In this document: piece by piece, positions 7,789 through 14,981 of the stretch
Layout of the letters: each line of letters opens with the position of its first letter
Position numbering within the stretch: the stretch's first letter is position 1
Origin: JBBRYW01 sp038237235
GTDB lineage: Bacteria > Actinomycetota > Thermoleophilia > Gaiellales > Gaiellaceae
Direction of reading: 5' to 3'
DNA length: 40,851 nucleotides
NCBI GenBank assembly: GCA_038237235.1
Contig: JBBRYW010000010.1
Coordinates: 1-40,851, forward strand
Program-made: the position numbers and the translations under genes
Notes under the pieces: model-generated
What the model was told of the DNA's origin: nothing
The model's database searches: none
What the model saw: only the letters and a program-made list of their open reading frames with translations

Positions 7789-8778
7789 TCATCTCGTGGC
7801 TTTCATTTTGCGGGCACCGTAGGCGATCCCCCCCGGGAGGCGGCCTTGGGTGAGTCGGCCGGTGTGCGCGCGGTCGAAGTTGTAGTAGCCGAGGTACTGC
7901 TTGAGGTCTCTGGCGAGCGCGGTCAGCTTGGGCACGAGCGAGCGGGCGAAGGCGGGCCGCCAGCATTCTTCGAGGATCGTCTGCTGCAGCCGCTCGACGT
8001 GCCCGTTTGAGGTGGGCCGTCCGGCACGGATCCTGCGCTGCTCGACGCCGAGGTCGGTGAGGGCGTCGTCGAACTCGCCTGAGCGAAACTCGGATCCATT
8101 GTCGGTGATCAGCGTCTGCAGCCGCCAGCCGGCGGCGGCGAGCTCGCCGGCGACGCGCTCGACAAGCGCCGAGCAATGCTTGGCAGCCGGGTTCTTGGGG
8201 CTGGTGTGCAGCTCGGTCCAGGCGAAGCTGGAAGCGACGCCGATCGCCGTGTACTGCCAGACCGTGCCCTTCGTGCCGGAGAGGCGGCCAACGTAGAAGC
8301 AGTCGACGCCGACGAGCTCGCCCGGCCGTGCGGCCTCGATGTGCCGCTCCGGCTCGGGCAGTTCCAGCTTGCGCTCGTAGACGGCGGCGTAACCGGCGAT
8401 CAACGCGAGCCGCTTCTTCCGCGTGTTCAGCCCGTGCCGCTTCAGCTCGCGCCAGATCCCGTTCGCGGAGATCTTCAGGCCGCCCCACTTCTCCCGCGCC
8501 AACTCGGCAGCGATCCGCTTCGGACCGAAGCCGGGATGAACGAGCACAAGGGCCAGGATCCGCTGCTCGAGATGCGGGCCGAGCTCGTTCGGCATCCGCG
8601 GCCGCCGCCGCTCCCTCGGCCTGAGCGCCTCCAGCCCCCAGCGCTCCACCTTCGCGGCCCAACGGTAATACGTCGAGTGGCGCACACCCATTGCCCGGCA
8701 GGCGGCACGGACGCCGATCTCGCCCGCGAGCGCAAACAGCCGTAGCCGGTAGCCGAAGAGCACGTCATCCTGCGACAT
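7789..8778 (-). CDS. IS481-like DDE transposase
   Basis: 329-residue transposase. An N-terminal helix-turn-helix region (GVRAACRAMGVRHSTYYRW) is followed by a linker and a retroviral-integrase (rve) catalytic core. The DDE residues are visible: Asp in GELVGVDCFYVG, Asp in LITDNGSEF and Glu in SNGHVERLQQTI. The C-terminus holds YLGYYNFDRAHTG, a common signature of IS481/IS3-type enzymes. Length and single-ORF organisation suit IS481, with no programmed frameshift as in IS3. The ATG start at 8776-8778 and intact catalytic residues suggest it could still be active. The TGA at 7789-7791 overlaps the ATG of the chimeric DUF2382 ORF. Confidence 0.9.
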   Translation of the reverse strand: MSQDDVLFGYRLRLFALAGEIGVRAACRAMGVRHSTYYRWAAKVERWGLEALRPRERRRPRMPNELGPHLEQRILALVLVHPGFGPKRIAAELAREKWGGLKISANGIWRELKRHGLNTRKKRLALIAGYAAVYERKLELPEPERHIEAARPGELVGVDCFYVGRLSGTKGTVWQYTAIGVASSFAWTELHTSPKNPAAKHCSALVERVAGELAAAGWRLQTLITDNGSEFRSGEFDDALTDLGVEQRRIRAGRPTSNGHVERLQQTILEECWRPAFARSLVPKLTALARDLKQYLGYYNFDRAHTGRLTQGRLPGGIAYGARKMKATR

Positions 8779-8835
8779 GCGACTCCCTCCTTCTCTGCGT
8801 TTGGCGACGAAGAGACGAGCGTGAGTCGCAGGCCG

Positions 8836-8863
8836 GACGCCACCCGCTCGAGCGGGTGGCGTC
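8836..8863. repeat. 28-bp perfect palindrome inside the IS, upstream of transposase
   Basis: GACGCCACCCGCTC is followed at once by its exact reverse complement, with no spacer, between the transposase start and the right IS end. There is no T-tract on either side, so an intrinsic terminator is unlikely; a protein-binding operator or a structure blocking read-in translation is more plausible. Confidence 0.7.
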
Positions 8864-8888
8864 GGTCATCAAGAAGAAGAAACCCGCC

Positions 8889-8911
8889 TCTCCCGAGCAG
8901 GTGTCGGGAGA
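8889..8911. repeat. 8-bp-stem hairpin near the IS right end
   Basis: TCTCCCGA, a 7-nt loop, then TCGGGAGA: a perfect stem ending 2 nt from the right terminal inverted repeat. It could be a subterminal transposase site or a read-through barrier. Confidence 0.5.
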
Positions 8912-8912
8912 A

Positions 8913-8927
8913 CTCGGGGTCAGTTCA
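8913..8927 (-). repeat. IS right terminal inverted repeat
   Basis: Read from the outer edge inward on the minus strand it is TGAACTGACCCCGAG, 13 of 15 identical to the left end. Confidence 0.75.
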
Positions 8928-8935
8928 GTCTAGCC
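8928..8935 (+). repeat. Right 8-bp target-site duplication, inside the efflux-gene promoter
   Basis: GTCTAGCC repeats 7750-7757. Its last five bases are part of the TAGCCT hexamer that precedes the cation-efflux gene, so everything upstream of that hexamer now comes from the IS. Confidence 0.7.
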
Positions 8936-8936
8936 T
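8931..8936 (+). promoter_or_regulatory. -10-like TAGCCT for leaderless cation-efflux gene
   Basis: TAGCCT ends 6 nt before the GTG start at 8943. The IS right end is at 8927, so any native -35 region has been replaced by IS sequence. Confidence 0.4.
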
Positions 8937-8942
8937 TCACCC

Positions 8943-10301
8943 GTGGGCTCGCAGCGTCGCATAGCGCTCGTCTCGGTGGTGGCCGCCGCCACTCTCGTCG
9001 CGCTCAAGCTCGTGACCGGGCTCGCGACCGGCAGCCTCGGGCTCGTGTCGGAAGCCCTGCACTCCGGCACCGACATGATCGCCGCGCTGCTGACGCTGTT
9101 TGCACTTGGGGTTGCGGGCCGCCCGGCCGATCCCGATCATCCGTACGGGCACGGAAGGGCGGAGCATCTGGCCGCTCTCGCCGAGGCAGCCTTTCTCATC
9201 GTCGCAAGCCTGTTCATCGGCGGTAAGGCCTTGTCGCACTTGCTGGGCCGGTCGACCTCGGACGTGCATGCGGCCTGGTACGCGATCCTCGTCGTGCTCC
9301 TCGTGATCGCCGTCGACGCGAGCCGTACGGTCGTCTCCTGGCGCGGCGGACGGCAGTACACCAGCGCTGCGCTCCAGGCGAACGCCTTGCACTTCGGGAG
9401 CGACCTGGTCGGCTCGGTTGCCGTGCTCGTCGGCCTGTTGCTGGTACGTGCGGGCCACCCGAACGCCGACTCGGCGGCCGCCCTCTTCGTGGCCGTGCTG
9501 GTGCTCATCGCTGCCGCTCGGCTGGTGTTCGAGAACGCCAGCGTGTTGATGGATCGCGACCCGGCCGGCCCGCACGAGACGGCTCGCCTCGCCATCGCAG
9601 GCCTCGAGCCTCCGGTTCACCTGCGGCGTCTGCGCCTGCGAGAGGGAGGAGGCCGCCATTTTGTGGACGTCGTGATCGGTGTCCCCCCGGGAGCCGCGGT
9701 AGGCCAGGGGCACGCTGCTGCCGACGCTGTCGAGGCTGCCGTTCAGCGGGCGCTGCCGGACAGCGACGTCGTCGTCCACGTAGAGCCGGAGGTCGGGGAC
9801 TCGGCCGTGCGCGAGCGTGCTCACGCCGCGGCCGTCGGCGTCCCGCGCGTGAGCGAGGTGCACAACCTGAGCGTCGTGACCGTCGAGGAGGCGATCGAGG
9901 TCTCGCTCCACCTCAAGCTGCCGGGCGAGCTCTCGCTGGACGAGGCACACTCGGTTGCGACGGAGGTCGAGCGAGCGATCATGGCCGCCGTGCCCGAGGT
10001 CGAACGCGTCCTCACGCACGTCGAGCCGCTCTCGCAACCTTTGAGCGGCCACAGAGTTCCACAGCGCGACGCCGACGACGACGAGCAGGCCGTGCTTCGA
10101 ATCGTCCTCTACGTCACCGGGCGCGCACCGCGCGACCTCCGCTTCGTGCGGAGCGACCAGGGACTCGTCGTGTTCCTGACGCTCGCGCTCGACCCGGCGA
10201 CGACCTTGGCCGAGGCTCACGCGCGCGCCAGCGAGGTGGAGGAGCAGGTTCGCCGCGAGCGCCCGCAGATCACCGACGTGGTGGTGCATACGGAGCCGTG
10301 A
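8943..10301 (+). CDS. Cation diffusion facilitator (CDF) transporter with triplicated C-terminal domain
   Basis: 452-residue metal/proton antiporter of the CDF family. The six-helix membrane part occupies about residues 5-195 and has the family metal-site motifs SEALHSGTDM, HPYGHGRAEH and ALHFGSDLVGS. Instead of the usual single cytoplasmic dimerisation domain of about 80 residues, three homologous ones follow. Each closes with a similar strand: VVVHVEP, VLTHVEP and VVVHTEP (the last at the C-terminus). The middle unit is the most canonical (VHNLSVVTVEEAIEVSLHLKL). Length is about 150 residues above a typical CDF protein. Substrate (Zn, Fe, Mn or Co) cannot be told from sequence. Its stop overlaps the start of the next gene as GTGA, so the two are probably co-transcribed. 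Confidence 0.9.
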   Translation: MGSQRRIALVSVVAAATLVALKLVTGLATGSLGLVSEALHSGTDMIAALLTLFALGVAGRPADPDHPYGHGRAEHLAALAEAAFLIVASLFIGGKALSHLLGRSTSDVHAAWYAILVVLLVIAVDASRTVVSWRGGRQYTSAALQANALHFGSDLVGSVAVLVGLLLVRAGHPNADSAAALFVAVLVLIAAARLVFENASVLMDRDPAGPHETARLAIAGLEPPVHLRRLRLREGGGRHFVDVVIGVPPGAAVGQGHAAADAVEAAVQRALPDSDVVVHVEPEVGDSAVRERAHAAAVGVPRVSEVHNLSVVTVEEAIEVSLHLKLPGELSLDEAHSVATEVERAIMAAVPEVERVLTHVEPLSQPLSGHRVPQRDADDDEQAVLRIVLYVTGRAPRDLRFVRSDQGLVVFLTLALDPATTLAEAHARASEVEEQVRRERPQITDVVVHTEP

Positions 10302-11131
10302 AGCTGTGCATGTTCTCGCCGAGGGAGCTGGAGCTCGAGCGAGGCTGGCCGGGCCGAATCGAAGGCGATCGGGTGATCCAGCTCGCCGCACAGACGCTCG
10401 AGTCGCTCTTCTCGGGCGGGGGCTCTGCGCGCGAGCACGCCGAGTATCCGCTCGCGGACGTCGTCCTGCGCGCTCCGGTTCAACGCCCGCCGTCGGTGCG
10501 CGACTTCTATGCGTTCGAGCAGCATGTGAAGACGGCGCGCGCGCGGCGTGGGCTGGAGGTCCCGGGCGAATGGTACGAGCTTCCGGTCTTCTACTTCTCG
10601 AACACCGCGGCCATCTACGGCCCGGACGGCGACGTTCCGTATCCGGAGGGAACGGAGGAGCTCGACTACGAGCTCGAGGTCGCCGCCGTGATCGGTGCCG
10701 AAGGCCGGATCGGAGGGTTCACGATCATGAACGACTGGTCCGCCCGCGACCTGCAGCGCATCGAGATGAAGGTCGGGCTCGGGCCGGCGAAGGGCAAGGA
10801 CTTTGCCACCAGCCTGGGGCCTGTGCTCGTCACGCCGGACGAATTCGATGGCTCGAGCGGCGCCATGGTCGCCCGCGTTAACGGCGAGGAGCGGTCGCGC
10901 GGCGAGCTCGCCGACATGTTCTGGTCGTGGGAACGGCTGGTGGCGCAGGCCGCCCGGAACACGACCCTGCGGCCCGGCGACGTCCTCGGCTCGGGCACCG
11001 TCGGCTCGGGGTGCATCCTGGAGCACGGGGACGGCCGCTGGTTGCGTCCTGGAGACATGATCGAGCTGGAGGTCGAGGGAATCGGCGTGCTGCGGAACCG
11101 GGTGGGCGCTCGGGTGCGGTCACGCGGCTAG
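10298..11131 (+). CDS. Fumarylacetoacetate hydrolase family protein
   Basis: 277-residue FAH-fold hydrolase/decarboxylase. Family features: VRDFYAFEQHV, the acidic metal-binding segment ELDYELEVAAVIG, the catalytic-core block IMNDWSARDLQ, KGKDFATSLGPVLVTPDE and GSGTVGSGCILE. The family cleaves fumarylacetoacetate or related beta-diketo acids. With HPPD and HGD nearby, a role in the final step of tyrosine breakdown is a reasonable inference, but many members act on other catechol-derived acids. The GTG start overlaps the upstream TGA (GTGA). Its TAG stop (11129-11131) lies within the first bases of an IS630-type end repeat, so the native C-terminus may have been trimmed slightly. Confidence 0.85.
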   Translation: MKLCMFSPRELELERGWPGRIEGDRVIQLAAQTLESLFSGGGSAREHAEYPLADVVLRAPVQRPPSVRDFYAFEQHVKTARARRGLEVPGEWYELPVFYFSNTAAIYGPDGDVPYPEGTEELDYELEVAAVIGAEGRIGGFTIMNDWSARDLQRIEMKVGLGPAKGKDFATSLGPVLVTPDEFDGSSGAMVARVNGEERSRGELADMFWSWERLVAQAARNTTLRPGDVLGSGTVGSGCILEHGDGRWLRPGDMIELEVEGIGVLRNRVGARVRSRG

Positions 11132-11179
11132 TGTGGTGTCTCGTTATTAGCCGGTGATTGATGCGAGTGCGACCGGCCT
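11128..11179 (+). repeat. Solo IS630-type end (copy 1)
   Basis: A 52-bp sequence starting CTAGTGTGGTGTCTCGTTAT. It is almost identical, in direct orientation, to 12688-12739, which is the 3' end of an IS630-type transposase gene. The first 27 bases are identical; two compensating single-base indels follow. Here no transposase follows, so this is a solo end or remnant. In this copy the transposase frame would end at TAATAA, earlier than in copy 2. Confidence 0.75.
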
Positions 11180-11239
11180 TCGCGCAGGGGTCTGTGCGGC
11201 ATGCCAGAACCGGAAGGGCGACCAGCAGGGAACCCGCAG

Positions 11240-12184
11240 TTATCCGAGGCGCCGTAGCGCTGTCTCGATAGCGACCTCGACCCGGGAAGTCATGCCGGGC
11301 ACATCGACGGGACGGCGCCCAGCGACCTGACTACGGATCCACTTCGGCCCGCTATCGTCATAGTGCAGCAGGGCATACAGGTCCCACCACGGATCGAGAG
11401 TCACCCCGGCGATCGACTCATAGAGCGACCGAAGCTGCTCCGACCACTCGGGCGAGTAGAGCGCCGCCAAGTATCGCCGACAGTGCCCGACGTCAATCGC
11501 GCGCGCCCCCCGATGGATGCCATTCCAGTCGGTCAGTCCAGTAATCCTCCCGCGCGACCACAGCATGTTGACAGGCAGGAGATCGCAGTGCAGAAAGACG
11601 GCAGTGTCCTTTGGCGGCGGCGCCGCCATGACACCAAACGCCGCCTTCCACACAGCCGGCTTCTGTGCGTCGACCGGCACCTGAAACCCGTCTAGAGGAG
11701 CGATCCAAGAATCCGTCCAAGGTCTGAACATCTTCGCGGGGAGATCGAGGGAATGCAGCAATACAGCAATCTCCGCGATCCTCGTCATCCACGACCGAGG
11801 TTCCGCCGGATTGAGGTGAACATGCCCCTGCAACCGTGTCATCAGCAACGATGGCGCGCCCCCCGTCGAAGCACCAGCAACATCAGTAGCCAGGATGCTC
11901 GGAACCGGGAGCCCGCTTCCCGCCACCACACCAAGGTTGGCGATCTCCTTCTCCAAGCTCCCCTGCAGGCCAAGCCCGCCCGGGTACTGCCGCAGTACGA
12001 CGAACGTTCGCATTCCACGTCGCTCGACAGTCAGCCGATTCACGCCGGAGCAGACGCCACCGGTCAATCGGCGATAGCCAACGATGCGACTGCCCCGACC
12101 CATCGACGCCGCAACCCAGGCGAGAGTCTCCGCGGAGGGCCGACGCTGCCTGAACCCGCCATCCCTCCAGTCGCCGTCGGTCAT
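11240..12184 (-). CDS. Aminoglycoside phosphotransferase (APH)-like kinase
   Basis: 314-residue protein-kinase-like phosphotransferase. The ATP lobe includes GVCSGVNRLTVERRG, FVVLRQYPGG and EKEIANLGVVAGSGLPVPSI. The catalytic HxDxxxxN motif is intact (HCDLLPVNMLW), followed by the Mg-binding Asp in GLTDWNG. Family members phosphorylate aminoglycosides, homoserine, choline or other small molecules, so antibiotic resistance cannot be assumed. The gene sits alone between two directly repeated IS630-type ends, pointing to acquisition. A TAGGCT hexamer 7 nt before the ATG gives it the same leaderless start as native genes, suggesting a donor of similar lineage. Confidence 0.75.
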   Translation of the reverse strand: MTDGDWRDGGFRQRRPSAETLAWVAASMGRGSRIVGYRRLTGGVCSGVNRLTVERRGMRTFVVLRQYPGGLGLQGSLEKEIANLGVVAGSGLPVPSILATDVAGASTGGAPSLLMTRLQGHVHLNPAEPRSWMTRIAEIAVLLHSLDLPAKMFRPWTDSWIAPLDGFQVPVDAQKPAVWKAAFGVMAAPPPKDTAVFLHCDLLPVNMLWSRGRITGLTDWNGIHRGARAIDVGHCRRYLAALYSPEWSEQLRSLYESIAGVTLDPWWDLYALLHYDDSGPKWIRSQVAGRRPVDVPGMTSRVEVAIETALRRLG

Positions 12185-12191
12185 GAGCGCG

Positions 12192-12197
12192 AGCCTA
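12192..12197 (-). promoter_or_regulatory. -10-like TAGGCT for leaderless APH-like gene
   Basis: TAGGCT on the minus strand lies 7 nt before the ATG at 12182-12184. No -35 box or Shine-Dalgarno seen. Confidence 0.35.
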
Positions 12198-12245
12198 TTC
12201 GTCCGGGGCCTGCGGCGATAGGGGTTTTCTAACCCGCCAGAGGCA

Positions 12246-12365
12246 GTGACCCGGCTGCTGGATGGCCGTCACCATCTGGAACGGTTCGCGATGGAGCAGG
12301 CGGGTGAGGTGGACTACCTGATCACCTGGAGGGACAACGAGTTCGTCGGACGGGTGAGCCTCACA
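12246..12365 (+). pseudogene. N-terminal scrap of a GNAT acetyltransferase
   Basis: The first 37 or so codons from GTG 12246 read like the start of a GNAT acetyltransferase (AGEVDYLITWRDNEFVGRVSL: acidic strand, then a W-RD-x-E-x-VG-R-V turn). The similarity then stops abruptly near 12360 and the frame continues as unrelated low-information sequence. No acetyl-CoA site is present. A truncated fragment within the IS-bracketed segment. Confidence 0.4.
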
Positions 12366-12474
12366 CCGTGTCGTCGTGCGGGTGCGAATCGACGGTGCTT
12401 CGCATTCCCGAAGTCGCCTTCGTGCCTCCGGCTGTGCTTACACCTCCCCGCCCTCATGAAGTAGGCGATCCAGC

Positions 12475-12604
12475 GTGCGGCGCCCCACAGACTCACCAGC
12501 GGATTACTGACCTCGTAGTACCAAACGAGGCCCACGGCCTGTTCAAATGCCCATGCCATGCCGCGCCGCCACTGCACCTCACCGGGGTTCAATCTTGCGC
12601 GCAC
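12475..12604 (-). pseudogene. C-terminal scrap of a phosphotransferase-like protein
   Basis: About 43 codons (GEVQWRRGMAWAFEQAVGLV, then WYYEVSNPLVSLWGAARW) resemble the C-terminal helices of some APH-family phosphotransferases. No catalytic region accompanies them. The resemblance is from memory and modest; what is firm is that this is an amphipathic, coding-like minus-strand stretch unlike the surrounding sequence. It is not part of the intact phosphotransferase gene at 11240-12184. Confidence 0.35.
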
Positions 12605-12687
12605 GACGTTGCGCTGGGTCGCGTCCAGGAGATGTCAGACTGAAACCAGGTGGAGTGCCGGGTCGGCCGCGCGGAACCCTCCGGTAT

Positions 12688-12739
12688 CTAGTGTGGTGTC
12701 TCGTTATTAGCCGGGATTGATGCGAGTGCGACCCGGCCT
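12688..12739 (+). repeat. IS630-type end (copy 2), contains the transposase stop
   Basis: Direct repeat of 11128-11179. The transposase TAG is at 12688-12690. A one-base difference from copy 1 shifts the frame past TAATAA, giving the transposase a variant C-terminus (ANNETPH). Confidence 0.75.
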
Positions 12740-13130
12740 CGGCTGACTTTCTCGAGGATCTTCTCTGCCGTGGCGGTCCATACGAACGGCTTGGGATCGT
12801 TGTTGTTGGCTTGGAGGTATGCCTCGATCGCAGCGATCAGGTCGGGCACCGACTTGAAGACACCGCGGCGGATGGCTTTCTCGGTGAGCTCGCGGAACCA
12901 GCGTTCGACCATGTTCAGCCATGAGCTCGACGTCGGGATGAAATGCAGGTGGAACCGGGGATGCTTGTCCAGCCAGGCCACGACGTTGTCGTGGGAGTGG
13001 GTGCCGTAGTTGTCGAGGATCATGTGGATCTGGAGTCCCTTGGGGACCTGACGGTCAATGGTGCGCAAGAACTTCAAGAACTCGCCCCGGCCCCTCGCAA
13101 AGCGGCGCCGCTCCGCGTCCTCGGTTGCGC

Positions 13131-13148
13131 CAATATGCACACATATTG
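13131..13148. repeat. AT-rich hairpin at the truncated IS630 border
   Basis: CAATATG, CACA loop, CATATTG: a perfect 7-bp stem, conspicuously AT-rich in GC-rich surroundings, close to where transposase similarity ends. Confidence 0.4.
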
Positions 13149-13219
13149 ACGCTCCCTGCGTCCTTGATCGGCTTGCTTTTCGCTCGCCAGGATCAGCACC
13201 GAACTCTCCGGACACGGAA

Positions 13220-13959
13220 CTAGCCTCGCCGGCCAAGGCTGACAACGAGGTCGACGCGCGAGCCCGCAGCCAGGTGTCCGCCGGAGACGCGGGACTGTGA
13301 GATCACGCGACCCTTCTTCACGCTCGCCGAGTACCGCTGCCGCACACGACCCGGCGCGCAACCCGCGCGACGCAGCGACGCCTTCGCCCGCGCCAGCGTC
13401 TGCCCCTTCACGTTCGGCACCACACAGGCGGCCACCGCAGGCGGCGGTGGTGGGCTGACCGGAGGAGACGGCGGCGAGGGAGGTGGAGGCGGCGGCGGAG
13501 GTGGAGGTGGCGGCGGCGGTGGCAGCGAAGGCGGCGGTGGTGGCGGCGGAAGGTCGGTCGGCTCGCTGCACGTGTCGATCGTCGTCGTCGCTCCGGGCGA
13601 GTATCCGACCGTGTAGTGCGCCGACCCTCCGCACGCGCCCGGTGCCGAGACGCTGACCTGCAGCTGGAGCGGAGTGCCGCCGAAGGCCGCATCCATGATC
13701 CAGGTCTGCGTTGAGCTGTTCGCCTCGTCGGGCGGAATGCCGGGAGCGCAGTTGCCGCCTGTGAAGGCGGCGCCCGCCTCCTTCAACTCCGTGAAGCCTA
13801 CGCACACGCCGCCCGACGCGCCCGCAAGCGGGTTTCCGGCCGCATCCTTGAGCAGGACGTTCACCCGGTGCGTCTCGGACTGCCCGGTCGCGCCGGTGGC
13901 CAGCAGGAGAGCGGCGACCGCGGTCGTCGGCACAGCGAAGCGGAGGCGGCTCGGTGCCC

Positions 13960-13963
<4 letters not shown>
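13220..13963 (-). CDS. Secreted polyproline-PASTA protein 2
   Basis: About 247 residues if translation begins at a CTG (13961-13963) that overlaps the TGA of the upstream paralogue. That start gives a textbook signal peptide: MRAPSRLRF, a hydrophobic stretch around AVAALLLATGATG, then QSETH. A GTG at 13931-13933 is the first conventional start but would remove the positively charged n-region. After the signal come a cysteine-containing domain of about 110 residues of unknown type (VCVGFTELKEAGAAFTGGNC), a Pro-rich linker of about 45 residues with Ser interruptions, and a C-terminal PASTA domain (VVPNVKGQTLARAKASLRRA to VDLVVSLG). PASTA domains bind peptidoglycan fragments, so a wall-associated role is likely. 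Confidence 0.7.
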
Positions 13964-14904
<941 letters not shown>

Positions 14905-14981
14905 CGCCAGGTCGGGCAGTCTAGCGACCGACCCTGACGAGGCCCCGGATATCCTTGTCAGCTCTACGCCAGGAGGAAGCG

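Larger units (their letters stand above)
7508..7792 (-). pseudogene. DUF2382 gene truncated by IS insertion; chimeric ORF
   Basis: The C-terminal half of a DUF2382 protein is clear (VTLRAEEAMVQKQTVAKERV, then a run ending RKERVEVEGEG). Its N-terminal half is missing. The only in-frame start codon is an ATG at 7790-7792 that lies inside the adjacent IS element and overlaps the transposase stop as ATGA. The first 11 codons (MSERRYISESV) are therefore IS sequence, codon 12 spans the junction, and the DUF2382 frame continues across the boundary without a stop. A Shine-Dalgarno-like GGAAGGAG (minus strand, around 7725) is followed by no in-frame start. The chimeric ORF could be translated by coupling to the transposase, but it has probably lost its original function. 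Confidence 0.65.
7758..8927 (-). mobile_element. IS481-like insertion sequence, 1,170 bp, complete
   Basis: The element contains one transposase ORF (7789-8778, minus strand). It is bounded by 15-bp imperfect terminal inverted repeats: TGCACTGACTCCGAG at 7758-7772 and, read inward from the right end, TGAACTGACCCCGAG at 8927-8913 (13 of 15 identical). It is flanked by an 8-bp direct repeat GTCTAGCC. The near-perfect duplication argues for a recent insertion. About 150 bp of non-coding DNA between the transposase start and the right end holds a 28-bp perfect palindrome and a second hairpin. It separates a truncated DUF2382 gene from a divergent cation-efflux gene. Confidence 0.85.
12688..13245 (-). 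pseudogene. IS630-family transposase, 5'-truncated
   Basis: The C-terminal two-fifths of an IS630/Tc1-mariner-type transposase: EFLKFLRTID, VPKGLQIHMILDNYGTH (second catalytic Asp), HPRFHLHFIPTSSSWLNMVE (third acidic residue, Glu), ERWFRELTEKAIRRGVF and DPKPFVWTA. The first catalytic Asp and the N-terminal DNA-binding region are absent. Similarity begins only around codon 50 (near 13100), and the first 40 or so codons look like run-on from unrelated DNA. Full-length members have about 350 residues. The element therefore lost its 5' half, and no opposite-end inverted repeat was found upstream. Confidence 0.8.

Noticed and set aside
8691..8933. Plus-strand small ORF at the IS right end
   Set aside because: Composed of the antisense of the transposase start plus palindrome and hairpin sequence; no start signal or protein-like pattern.
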